A program made the translations under genes and the position numbers. Below, one piece after another: positions 24,808-32,686 of a DNA stretch of 43,750 nt. Each line of letters begins with the position of its first letter. Positions within the stretch are counted from its first letter, which is position 1. The stretch is from Deltaproteobacteria bacterium (GTDB lineage: Bacteria > Desulfobacterota > Desulfobacteria > Desulfobacterales > Desulfatirhabdiaceae): positions 1 to 43,750 of the forward strand of contig JACRBZ010000028.1 of assembly GCA_016219185.1 (NCBI GenBank), read 5' to 3'. A model generated the notes under the pieces. The model ran no database searches, had not been told where the DNA came from, and saw nothing but the letters and a program-made list of their open reading frames with translations.

Positions 24808-26289
24808 TTGATTCAAGACATCCGTAACAGTGAAAATCGGGCGCCTGAAACCGGGATGGATTACAGCGCCCTTTCCGCGGGGCATTCAAGCGGCTGCTCG
24901 CATCACCACCAAATTTCGGAGAGTTCCACGGGCGCAAGGCTTTTGATCACCCTTGCCCTGAATTTCATCATTCCGGTGGTACAGGTAATCGGCGGCATTG
25001 CGGCGCACAGCATGGCCCTGATTTCCGATGCCACGCATAATTTCAGCGACTTTACGGCGATCCTGATTTCATATTTCGCCCTCAAAATCGGCAAAAAAGG
25101 CGCATCCCTTCAAAACACCTTCGGATACCGGAGAGCTGAGATACTGGCAGCCATGTTGAATGTTGCGATTCTCCTTGGCGCATCCACAATAATCGTCTAC
25201 GGCGCATTTCAACGGCTGAAAAATCCGGAGATCGTTTCCGGCGGCCTGGTCATGGGGATTGCGTCCATCGGTGTCATCGGAAACGGCTTTTCTGCCTGGC
25301 TGCTTCACCGGGACGCCAAGGAAAGTCTGAATGTGCGCGGGGCATTTCTTCACATGATGGGAGACATGCTGACATCCGTGGTGGTGCTCCTGAACGGCCT
25401 GATTCTTATCTACAAGACCTGGTACTGGCTGGATCCGCTTCTGTCATTGATGATCGTGATATTTATCGTGAAGAACTGCTGGACCATTTTAAAAGAATCC
25501 ACCGCCATTCTCATGAACGCCACCCCCGGGCACCTGGACATCCAGGCGGTTCAAACTTTTTTGCAGAATTTTCCGGACATTTCAGGCGTTCATTATCTCC
25601 ATGCCTGGAGCCTGGGATCATCCGGCGTGGCGTTTTCCTGTCATGTGGTTGTTGAAGACCAGCCCATCAGTCAAACCCGGCAACTCCGGGAAAAAATCAA
25701 TCACGCGCTTTTCCAGGAGTTCGGCATCGATCACCCGGTTCTGCAGTTTGAAACCAACGCCTGCGGTAACGGGAACCTTTTCTGCGAAGATACCTGCACC
25801 GCCGAAAGCCCGTCCCGGCCTCTCAAGCATGGCGACAACCAGACCGCCTGGACGGAAAAAACATGGCCCCGGCACTTTGCCCTTGCGGCAAGACTGATAC
25901 TTGGCGGAGTGTTCATTTATGCCAGTCTGGACAAGATCCTTCACCCGGCTGCGTTTGCGGATGCCGTGTTTAATTATCAGCTTCTTCCCGCTCAACTGAT
26001 CAACCTGATGGCCCTGGCACTGCCCTGGCTGGAGCTGACTCTCGGTGTGCTGCTCCTTTCCGGAATCTGGCTACCTGGCGCCACGCTCGGTGTAAACCTC
26101 CTGCTGATCACGTTCCTGGGCGCCCTTATCATCAACTCGGCCCGGGGTCTCAACATTTCCTGCGGGTGTTTTTCGACGGATACAACCGCGGCTGGGCTCT
26201 CCTGGTGGGATGTCCTGCGGGACATCTTCTTTTTCAGCCTTTCGGTTTATCTGCTGGTTTATCATTCAATCAGACGGCAGACGGCTTAA
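24808..26289 (+). CDS. CDF cation-efflux transporter fused to a MauE/DoxX-type membrane domain
   Basis: A 493-residue fusion in one uninterrupted frame. Residues ~40-315 form a cation diffusion facilitator: a His-rich N-terminus (HSSGCSHHH), metal sites SDATHNFSD and HMMGDMLTS, about six helices and a cytoplasmic domain. Residues ~350-485 form a four-helix MauE/DoxX domain (RLILGGVFIYASLDKILHP) with the cysteine motif ISCGCFS near residue 451. The linker (about 315-350) contains CGNGNLFCEDTC, a possible metal-binding stretch. CDF proteins export Zn2+/Co2+/Cd2+ and the like; MauE/DoxX proteins act with thiol or sulfur redox partners. The start is TTG at 24808 with GGAAGGG upstream; ATG at 24856 is possible. 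The fusion is unusual. Confidence 0.88.
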   Translation: MIQDIRNSENRAPETGMDYSALSAGHSSGCSHHHQISESSTGARLLITLALNFIIPVVQVIGGIAAHSMALISDATHNFSDFTAILISYFALKIGKKGASLQNTFGYRRAEILAAMLNVAILLGASTIIVYGAFQRLKNPEIVSGGLVMGIASIGVIGNGFSAWLLHRDAKESLNVRGAFLHMMGDMLTSVVVLLNGLILIYKTWYWLDPLLSLMIVIFIVKNCWTILKESTAILMNATPGHLDIQAVQTFLQNFPDISGVHYLHAWSLGSSGVAFSCHVVVEDQPISQTRQLREKINHALFQEFGIDHPVLQFETNACGNGNLFCEDTCTAESPSRPLKHGDNQTAWTEKTWPRHFALAARLILGGVFIYASLDKILHPAAFADAVFNYQLLPAQLINLMALALPWLELTLGVLLLSGIWLPGATLGVNLLLITFLGALIINSARGLNISCGCFSTDTTAAGLSWWDVLRDIFFFSLSVYLLVYHSIRRQTA

Positions 26290-26724
26290 CCCAGCACCTG
26301 AGCTTCCATAGGTTCCACAGCTCGTTCATCAGAACAGGGAACAGCCAAAAGGCGCCGACACCAAGGCCTTTAAGGCATGGCAGTTGCTGCTTGGTGCAGG
26401 GGAAACTCCCGACTGGTAGATTTCCTCAGACAAAAATGAAGCCCTCCCTCTATGGACAAAAGGCATCCAAAATGCCAAAAATAAAATATGTGTTCCATCG
26501 TTTGCGTACGGTTTGGCTCTGAAGTGCGCGTGCAGTGTATTGTCGGCCAACTGCGATTTATGTATACGCATGGAATGACTGACCGCATGCTTATATTGAC
26601 GAACTCAAGAAACGACGGGAGTTGCCCAACAACTGCTTCCGGTGAATCCGGTATAAAGCGACGCTTCTCCCAAGCGGAACAAGAAGAGAGTTTTGCACTT
26701 CATCCATTCACACAAGGAGAACAT
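26290..26724. other. 435-bp region without a recognisable gene
   Basis: Short ORFs overlap here on both strands, but none has a ribosome site with family-like sequence. The GMC frame stays open back to 26488, yet those residues look unlike a protein N-terminus. A weak promoter candidate (TTGTCG at 26540-26545, 17-base spacer, TATACG at 26563-26568) faces the GMC gene. The region could hold remnants from a transfer event. Confidence 0.5.
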
Positions 26725-29424
26725 ATGAGACTCGGTCTACCTACATCTGACACCGACTTTTCACGCGATGTGCTCGGGCGCTATGTTTGCAACACCTTCG
26801 ACGAAGTGCTCGTTACCATTGACCCGAATGCCCGCAGCACCGCCGGCCTGCCCTCGCGAGGCGACCTCCGACCATTCGACTTCATTATTATAGGCGGCGG
26901 CACGTTCGGATCGGCCATCGCGGAACATCTCTGGTTCCGCGGCACAAACCGCAGCGAGCGCATCCTGGTACTTGATGGTGGGCAATTCCTGCTGCCGGAG
27001 CACGTACAAAATCTGCCGGTGCTCGGGTTGAACGCCGGCGGCACGCGGATGGACCATCTGCCTCAAAACGAAGTCTGGGGGCTCGCCTGGAATGCAGCCA
27101 TCCCGTTTCCCGGCCTTGCCTATTGCCTTGGAGGGCGCTCCGTTTTTTGGGGGGGATGGTCGCCGCGGCTGCTCAATTCGGAGTTGCCGAATAGTGTTTG
27201 GCCCCAGACGGTGATCGACGAGCTGAATCCGAAGAGACTGCCAGACGGACGCAAAGGCTATTTCCGACAGTCCAGCGATCAGATCGGGGTAACCACGACA
27301 AATGATTTCATTTTCGGCGAGTTGCATAATGCCATGCGTTCACAGCTTTTCGATGGACTCACCGCAGGCAAAGTGAGCGACGCAATGAATCTGACGACAC
27401 TACCTGATCATCCGGCGGTCGCAAATAGCGACGTCCCGATGGCGCTGGGCGATCTGGCTGCGCTGCTCGGCATCGCGTTGCCCAGTCCGCTGCCCACGGA
27501 TCCCGGTCAACTCGCGCAGCTCGATCAGAAGCTCCGCAACCTCGCGAAACTCGAAGCACCACTTGCCGTGCAAGGCCAGCCCGGCCACGCCGGGTTTTTC
27601 CCCTTCAACAAGTTCAGCGCCGTCCCACTGCTCATCAAAGCGGCGCGCGAGGCATATAACGAATCCCTTGGGGACGACGTGAAGAAGCGGATGATGGTCG
27701 TGCCAAGCTGCCACGTTATCCGGCTGAACACCGTCAGTGACACAAGGGGGCAGCACGTGTCCGAGATCGTTACGGAACGGGGGCCGATTCCGGTTTCGCC
27801 GGACAGCAAGGTAATCATCGCCTTGGGCACCGTCGAGAGCACGCGGCTGGCACTGCTTTCATTCGGCAGTGACGGCAAAATCGGCATGAACCTTATGGCG
27901 CACTTGAGATCGAACATGGATATTCGCGTTCCGCGCGCGGCGTTCGCAGGTCTGTCCGCTCTGGCGCAAGCTCTGGAGTCATCGGCATTGCTCGTCAAAG
28001 GGCAGCATCAATTCAAGAAACCCGACGGATCTCCTGACGGCGTGGGGCATTTCCATTTTCAAATCACGGCGTCCGGGCTTGACGCGAAGGGCAACAACTC
28101 AGAAGCCGAGCTTTTCAAGAAGATTCCGGATATCGACACATTCGACGCGCACAAGAACGCGACCGACACGCACGTCGTGATCACGGTTCGAGGAATCGGC
28201 GAAATGGAACCCAACAACCCCGCGAGCAATGTAACACTCGACCTCAATCCGCAACAGAACGACGAATTTCAGACGCGTCGCGCCTGGGTGAGTCTCCAGC
28301 CGACCGCTCGCGACCTGCAGTTGTGGGATGCCATGGACAAAGCTTCCGACGACGTCGCGCATATCTTCGGTGGCGGGTTGGAATTCGAAGTTTTTACGCC
28401 GCAGGGAATTAAAAAGGCGAAGCCCGCGAGCGGCGGGCAACCTCGCACGGATTTGAGCACGCTGCTCTTCTACGCGCCGAACAACAACCCCAACCCGGCC
28501 AATAGCGGACGCCGCGATGGCCTCGGCACAACCCATCACGAAGCCGGCACGCTACGCATGGGCGACGATCCAAATCAGTCCGTAACCGACGTCAACTGCC
28601 GCTTTCAAAATGTGACCAATGCGTACGTCGCCGGGCCAGCACTCTTTCCCAAGATCGGTTCGCCGAACCCGATGCTCACCGGCATAGCGCTCGCCCGCCG
28701 ACTCGGAGATCATTTGATGCCCGAGCCCCCGCTCGCAACGCCCGAAGCGGGATTCACTTACCTTTTTGATGGCAGCGACGTACAGTTTGCCAACTGGCAG
28801 ATGGCCGGCGGTGGATTCTTCTTGCGATTCGGCCGAACCATGATCGCACAACAAAACGGCAGGGGCATTGGACTGCTTTTCTACACGCCGCAGCGCTTCG
28901 AGAATTTCGTGCTGCGTCTCGACTTCCTGCTGCCGCACCCGCGCGGCAACAACAACGATAACTCCGGGGTCTTCGTCCGTTTCCGTGATCCGCGGCTGCC
29001 GGATCCGGCACCCGATCAGATCGACCCCGCCAATAATGCGGCCTTCGTGGCCGTGCATACGGGGTTCGAAGTCCAGATTGATGAGGAAGCCCGCGGCGAC
29101 ACCCGTTTCAACGAGCCCGATGGCTCTTTCTTCAGCCGGACGGGAGCCATTTACAAAGTAAAAGCGCTTGGCACGGGCGATGGCCAGCAAGATTACAAAA
29201 ACACTCAGAGCCTCGCGGCGGACCGATGGCACAGGTACGAAATCGAGGTGAAAAATCAGGACTACATCATCCGGCTCAACGGACAAGAAGCGACGCGGTT
29301 CCGGCGCAGCCCCGGTGATAAGCGGGGGAACCCCCCGAGCATTGATCCCGATTCCGGCTTCATTGGTGTGCAGACGCATACAGGCAATGTTGCCATCGCG
29401 AACATTCGAATCAGCACGCTCTGA
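26725..29424 (+). CDS. GMC oxidoreductase fused to a DUF1080 domain
   Basis: An 899-residue protein. The N-terminal part is a GMC-family FAD enzyme: FIIIGGGTFGSAIAEHL near residue 53, GGRSVFWGGWSPRL, and the C-terminal GMC block HHEAGTLRMGDDP and SPNPMLTGIALARRLGDHL around residues 605-665. Residues ~675-899 form a DUF1080 (laminin-G/glucanase-like) domain: YLFDGSDVQFANWQ, NDNSGVFVRFRDPR and GFIGVQTHTGNVAIANIRI. It may oxidise an alcohol or sugar while the second domain binds or cleaves carbohydrate. No signal peptide is seen. ATG 26725 follows AAGGAG. Its codon use looks richer in G/C third positions than its neighbours, and no pathway partners are nearby, so transfer is likely. Confidence 0.85.
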   Translation: MRLGLPTSDTDFSRDVLGRYVCNTFDEVLVTIDPNARSTAGLPSRGDLRPFDFIIIGGGTFGSAIAEHLWFRGTNRSERILVLDGGQFLLPEHVQNLPVLGLNAGGTRMDHLPQNEVWGLAWNAAIPFPGLAYCLGGRSVFWGGWSPRLLNSELPNSVWPQTVIDELNPKRLPDGRKGYFRQSSDQIGVTTTNDFIFGELHNAMRSQLFDGLTAGKVSDAMNLTTLPDHPAVANSDVPMALGDLAALLGIALPSPLPTDPGQLAQLDQKLRNLAKLEAPLAVQGQPGHAGFFPFNKFSAVPLLIKAAREAYNESLGDDVKKRMMVVPSCHVIRLNTVSDTRGQHVSEIVTERGPIPVSPDSKVIIALGTVESTRLALLSFGSDGKIGMNLMAHLRSNMDIRVPRAAFAGLSALAQALESSALLVKGQHQFKKPDGSPDGVGHFHFQITASGLDAKGNNSEAELFKKIPDIDTFDAHKNATDTHVVITVRGIGEMEPNNPASNVTLDLNPQQNDEFQTRRAWVSLQPTARDLQLWDAMDKASDDVAHIFGGGLEFEVFTPQGIKKAKPASGGQPRTDLSTLLFYAPNNNPNPANSGRRDGLGTTHHEAGTLRMGDDPNQSVTDVNCRFQNVTNAYVAGPALFPKIGSPNPMLTGIALARRLGDHLMPEPPLATPEAGFTYLFDGSDVQFANWQMAGGGFFLRFGRTMIAQQNGRGIGLLFYTPQRFENFVLRLDFLLPHPRGNNNDNSGVFVRFRDPRLPDPAPDQIDPANNAAFVAVHTGFEVQIDEEARGDTRFNEPDGSFFSRTGAIYKVKALGTGDGQQDYKNTQSLAADRWHRYEIEVKNQDYIIRLNGQEATRFRRSPGDKRGNPPSIDPDSGFIGVQTHTGNVAIANIRISTL

Positions 29425-29633
29425 CGTTGAAGTGAGGCACCAATAGGGTTGGGACACATTGGTTCATACCATCCACGAGTCGCCAGAGTCGGTAACCCGC
29501 CTCTGGCTCCCGCGGAAAGCAGATGGAGATCCTGCAGGTTCTCGGGATCATCACATTTCCAAAATCACTGATAGGCATGTCAAACGAGTTTCAGTTTCCA
29601 GAAGGCAACATCTCGAATTGGATAATGCCCCGC

Positions 29634-29927
29634 TCAATGTCGGTTTTTGATTTTAACAATTGCCGTTGTCTCTTGAAGTTCCTTCAGCGCCTGCAGCGTG
29701 GAGTTGCCATCAATAACCCTGTACTTGCCGTTTTCCATTTTCACGACTTCAATCGGTTTTCGTTTTTCTCCTTTTCCGGCCCTTGCATCCATCATCAATT
29801 GATGGGCGCGTTTTACCCGTTCCGGGTCCGGCGTTTCCCGGCACACGATATCCGCCAAAGGGACCGTAACACTGTCCGGGGTATTCACAAAATACGGGGA
29901 ATCCGTGGAATCGATCCGGGCCATCAC
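29634..29927 (-). CDS. Small ParB/sulfiredoxin-like nuclease-fold protein
   Basis: A 97-residue protein with a likely ParB N-terminal-type core: VPLADIVCRETPDPERV, then KRKPIEVVKMENGKYRVIDGNSTLQALKEL, where IDGNSTLQA resembles the (V/I)DGHHR-type signature with the usual arginine and histidine replaced. No HTH or dimer domain follows, so it is not a partition ParB. It lies 18 bp downstream of the thioesterase gene in the same direction. Its role is unknown; the family match is moderate. Confidence 0.6.
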   Translation of the reverse strand: MMARIDSTDSPYFVNTPDSVTVPLADIVCRETPDPERVKRAHQLMMDARAGKGEKRKPIEVVKMENGKYRVIDGNSTLQALKELQETTAIVKIKNRH

Positions 29928-29945
29928 CGATTCCTTTCCGGAAGT

Positions 29946-30332
29946 TTAAGCCAGCACATGTTTATCCAGAACAAAGCAGGTAAAGCTTCCCGAAAATACG
30001 ACCTCATCATTTCGCGTTACGGTCACCGCGACAATTTGTTTCCTGCCCTGACGGGCTTCGACGGTTGCGGTTGCAATCACCGCCTCCCCTGCCCTGACGG
30101 GCTTTAAAAATTTCACGTCCGATGACCCCAGAACCACGTTCGGGTGATTCACCGCGATCATGGCGGCATAGTCCGCAAGACCGAAAATATACCCGCCGTG
30201 CACGAGTCCTGTTTCATCCACCGACATGGAGTCGATCGTCAGGAGTTCCACCCGGCTTTCGCCTTCTTCCAGATAAACCGGCGTCCCGAAACATTCCTGG
30301 TTGATTCCCTGATGGGTTTGAATGGTCATCAT
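29946..30332 (-). CDS. Hotdog-fold thioesterase (PaaI-like)
   Basis: A 128-residue acyl-CoA thioesterase-like protein with the hotdog core VDETGLVHGGYIFGLADYAAMIA, where the HGG turn precedes the central helix, followed by strands VVLGSSDVKFLKPVRAGE and VVFSGSFTCFVL. Likely substrate is an acyl-CoA or another small thioester; it is not specified by context. The start at 30330-30332 is chosen for the AAGGAG site eight bases upstream; a longer frame from 30383 is unsupported. It follows the eut genes after a gap holding a palindromic repeat. Confidence 0.83.
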   Translation of the reverse strand: MMTIQTHQGINQECFGTPVYLEEGESRVELLTIDSMSVDETGLVHGGYIFGLADYAAMIAVNHPNVVLGSSDVKFLKPVRAGEAVIATATVEARQGRKQIVAVTVTRNDEVVFSGSFTCFVLDKHVLA

Positions 30333-30425
30333 GATCTGTTCTCCTTTGCAAGAATTGATTTTGATGGCTTCGTAAACGGGCATGAATTGCCGGGATATTC
30401 ACCCCCGGACATGAAAATAATACCT

Positions 30426-30446
30426 TCCCCCTTTGGAAAAGGGGGA
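30426..30446. repeat. REP-like palindrome between eutC and the thioesterase gene
   Basis: A stem TCCCCCTT/AAGGGGGA with loop TGGAA, followed by TTGAGGAGGATTT. This G-run palindrome with a GGGGGATT-type tail resembles a dispersed repeat common in many bacterial genomes. It may also fold at the 3' end of the eut transcript. Only one copy is in the window. Confidence 0.55.
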
Positions 30447-30495
30447 TTGAGGAGGATTTCGCTTTAACTCAAGGACAGTATCGTCTGGTAAGCGA

Positions 30496-31197
30496 TCATT
30501 TCCCCAGGACAATCATTTCCTTTAAAATATTTGCCGTTATTTTCGCGGCTTTTATCGGCTCCAGGGATGTATCGGAAATACCGGAAATGACCCGAGCCAT
30601 ATCATGGTCCACTTTTTTGTCCGTCCACGCCCGGGCCTTGGGCGCGGCCATGTAAACGGAATAATTGCGATGGATGGTGCCGGGGCGTTCTCCGATGATG
30701 TGAAGCACCGCTTTGGTGGCGTCGGGATCGGCTTTTTCAAACAAGATGTTTCCGATCCGGTATCCGGCACGGACCCTGCCGTGAATCACGACAATATTCT
30801 TGTCGCTGATTACCAGGCCCGCTTCAGACAGATACACGTGCAACGCGGTAAGATAAGGCATCAGATGACTCGGATCCATGATCGCATTGGCATCGAGTCC
30901 ATCCGATATGACGATTTGAACATCCGGGATATGCTTTCCCCAACTATCGCGAAGCTCTTCCAAGGCGGTGATGGACCCAATATCCAGTTGCTCTCCGGTA
31001 ACCGGATGCGCGATGTAGTCATCGCGATCCCGGGACAGTGTTTTTACCTGCACGGCATGAGGGATGAACGCCACAAATTCCGGAGTAAATTCCGACCGGA
31101 TGCAGATTTTGGCATCCGCATAAAGTGCTTCCACTTCTTTTTTCAACTTCGGATTCAGGTCAGAAACCCGGTCGCCGTGCCCCATCGCCAGCGGCAC
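30496..31197 (-). CDS. eutC: Ethanolamine ammonia-lyase small-subunit region (EutC part of a frameshifted eutBC)
   Basis: Codes for about 233 residues of EutC-type sequence: FIPHAVQVKTLSRDRDDYIA, IVISDGLDANAIMDPSHL, VVIHGRVRAGYRIGNILF and GERPGTIHRNYSVYMAAP. EutC helps bind the adenosylcobalamin of the lyase, which splits ethanolamine into acetaldehyde and ammonia. The frame has no credible start: GTG at 31195-31197 lies inside IQARGVPLAMGHGD, which continues naturally from the EutB frame if one base is added at the T5 run 31221-31225 (A5 on the coding strand). So the gene was probably one fused eutBC of about 718 residues. Confidence 0.8.
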   Translation of the reverse strand: MPLAMGHGDRVSDLNPKLKKEVEALYADAKICIRSEFTPEFVAFIPHAVQVKTLSRDRDDYIAHPVTGEQLDIGSITALEELRDSWGKHIPDVQIVISDGLDANAIMDPSHLMPYLTALHVYLSEAGLVISDKNIVVIHGRVRAGYRIGNILFEKADPDATKAVLHIIGERPGTIHRNYSVYMAAPKARAWTDKKVDHDMARVISGISDTSLEPIKAAKITANILKEMIVLGK

Positions 31198-32651
31198 GCC
31201 ACGGGCTTGAATCTCCCGGATTTTTGATTTCCTTCGGCATCGATTTCCTGCCGGGAACGTTTATCTCCCCTGGCCAGACAGTATTGATAATAGACCCATA
31301 ACACGTCGCCGACATGGCTGGTGAAATTGCCGTCCGCATCGATGATTTGGATACGCTTGTAAAAATCCCGCATCGCATCATTTACTTTGTATCCGAATTT
31401 TTGCCTGATTCCGACATGATCCTGAAAAGCCGTGGTAAGGTAACTCAGCATGGGATCGTTCCGGGTGGGAAGCGCCATCAAATAAGCGGGATTGGCCGGC
31501 ATGATCTGATCCATGCACCAATCCAGGTCATCGAGCGATACCGACATATGCAAGGTGGAGCAAACATCGAGCCCGATGCACAATCCGTGCAACTTGCCCA
31601 TCACGATGTCTTCCAGGCAACATCTTACCAGTTGCTCCCGGCTTTTAAAAACTTCCGGCCCGATAAAACCGGCAACATCATTCACATGCGTCCAGCCGCC
31701 TTCGGGATGAACCCTGGCGATCTCATATTTCAATGCTCTGGCAAATCCATACTTGCGCGATTCCAGTGTCACCATGTCCACGCCGTTTGCGGCGCCGTTG
31801 GTGAAATCCGACCCCTGCCCTGTTTCGAAATAAAACCCATATTTGCCAGTACGGGATTTAGCATGGTCGAGCATCTTTTTGATCGTCAAATCGAATATTT
31901 TATTGGCGTCGTCCGTTCCCGCCAGACTCTGGAACACAATCGCCACGGAACCGGGGAATTTTTCCTCGACAGCGCTCTGGACATCGATATGCGCCAATGC
32001 ACACCAGGGAAGAATATCCTGCAATCCAAATGCTTCCACGACGGCCTTAAGCGCTTTTTCAATATTGGCCACATTGTCCACCCGGCTATCCACCGGATTA
32101 TTGCCGATCACCACATCGCCCGTTGCAAATGAAAACCCGTTAAATACTTGCCAGATGATATCGTCAATATTGTCGGTGGGAGAGTTCGGCTGGATGCGCG
32201 CGCCCATGTATCCTTTGGCACCGATTCTACTTCCCGGAAGCGGATTGAATACCTTGCCGCCGACAACAATCAACTCCGAATTGCTCATCAATTTCACGAC
32301 CGCGGCAATGACATCGCTGTTTAAGCCATCCATAACGCTTTTGATGGCATCTTCCGGACTATCCAATAAAAATACCTTCAGGTCTCCTATTGTCCAATTC
32401 TTGATTTTTTGGCATTGTTCCGGGTTGGTTGTATCCCAAATAAGTTTTTGCAATTCGTCTTCAAATAAAACATTTTCATGCAATTCCCGGATTCTGGTAT
32501 TCGAAAGCAGTTTGCGGGAATTTTCTCTTGCTGCGGAGTCCGTGGCGGCGACTCCGATTGCTTCGTCCCCTTCTTTGTACTCATTGGCATTGCCGAAGAT
32601 CCGACGGTACAAAGCCTGATCGAAACCCCCTTTGGTTGTTTGAATAGACAT
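31155..32651 (-). CDS. eutB: Ethanolamine ammonia-lyase large-subunit region (EutB part of a frameshifted eutBC)
   Basis: EutB forms the catalytic TIM barrel of ethanolamine ammonia-lyase. Clear family segments are GRIFG-like RRIFGNANEYKEGDEAIGV, SRIGAKGYMGARIQPNSP, GDVVIGNNPVDSR, FYFETGQGSDFTNGAANGVD and LCIGLDVCSTLHMSVSLDDL. The frame is normal up to GDKRSRQEIDAEGNQK, then leaves the family and stops after 26 more residues. One extra A at the A5 run (31221-31225) restores IREIQARGVPLAMGHGD and joins EutC. Start ATG 32649-32651 is only 35 bp after the SAV_2336-WD40 gene, and no microcompartment genes are present. The enzyme is inactive unless the frame change is a sequencing error or is bypassed. 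Confidence 0.85.
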   Translation of the reverse strand: MSIQTTKGGFDQALYRRIFGNANEYKEGDEAIGVAATDSAARENSRKLLSNTRIRELHENVLFEDELQKLIWDTTNPEQCQKIKNWTIGDLKVFLLDSPEDAIKSVMDGLNSDVIAAVVKLMSNSELIVVGGKVFNPLPGSRIGAKGYMGARIQPNSPTDNIDDIIWQVFNGFSFATGDVVIGNNPVDSRVDNVANIEKALKAVVEAFGLQDILPWCALAHIDVQSAVEEKFPGSVAIVFQSLAGTDDANKIFDLTIKKMLDHAKSRTGKYGFYFETGQGSDFTNGAANGVDMVTLESRKYGFARALKYEIARVHPEGGWTHVNDVAGFIGPEVFKSREQLVRCCLEDIVMGKLHGLCIGLDVCSTLHMSVSLDDLDWCMDQIMPANPAYLMALPTRNDPMLSYLTTAFQDHVGIRQKFGYKVNDAMRDFYKRIQIIDADGNFTSHVGDVLWVYYQYCLARGDKRSRQEIDAEGNQKSGRFKPVACRWRWGTATGFLT

Positions 32652-32686
32652 AAAAATATTTACCCCATCTTTTGCATCTTCGATAA

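Noticed and set aside
26329..26522. Riboswitch upstream of the GMC gene
   Set aside because: I compared the sequence by eye with cobalamin, TPP, molybdenum-cofactor and cyclic-di-GMP patterns and found no matching conserved core.
26290..26724. Small protein genes in several frames
   Set aside because: The frames overlap each other on both strands, have no ribosome sites and show no family-like sequence.
29482..29507. Terminator between the convergent GMC and ParB-like genes
   Set aside because: A 7-bp stem (GCCAGAG/CTCTGGC) exists, but no T-run follows on either strand.
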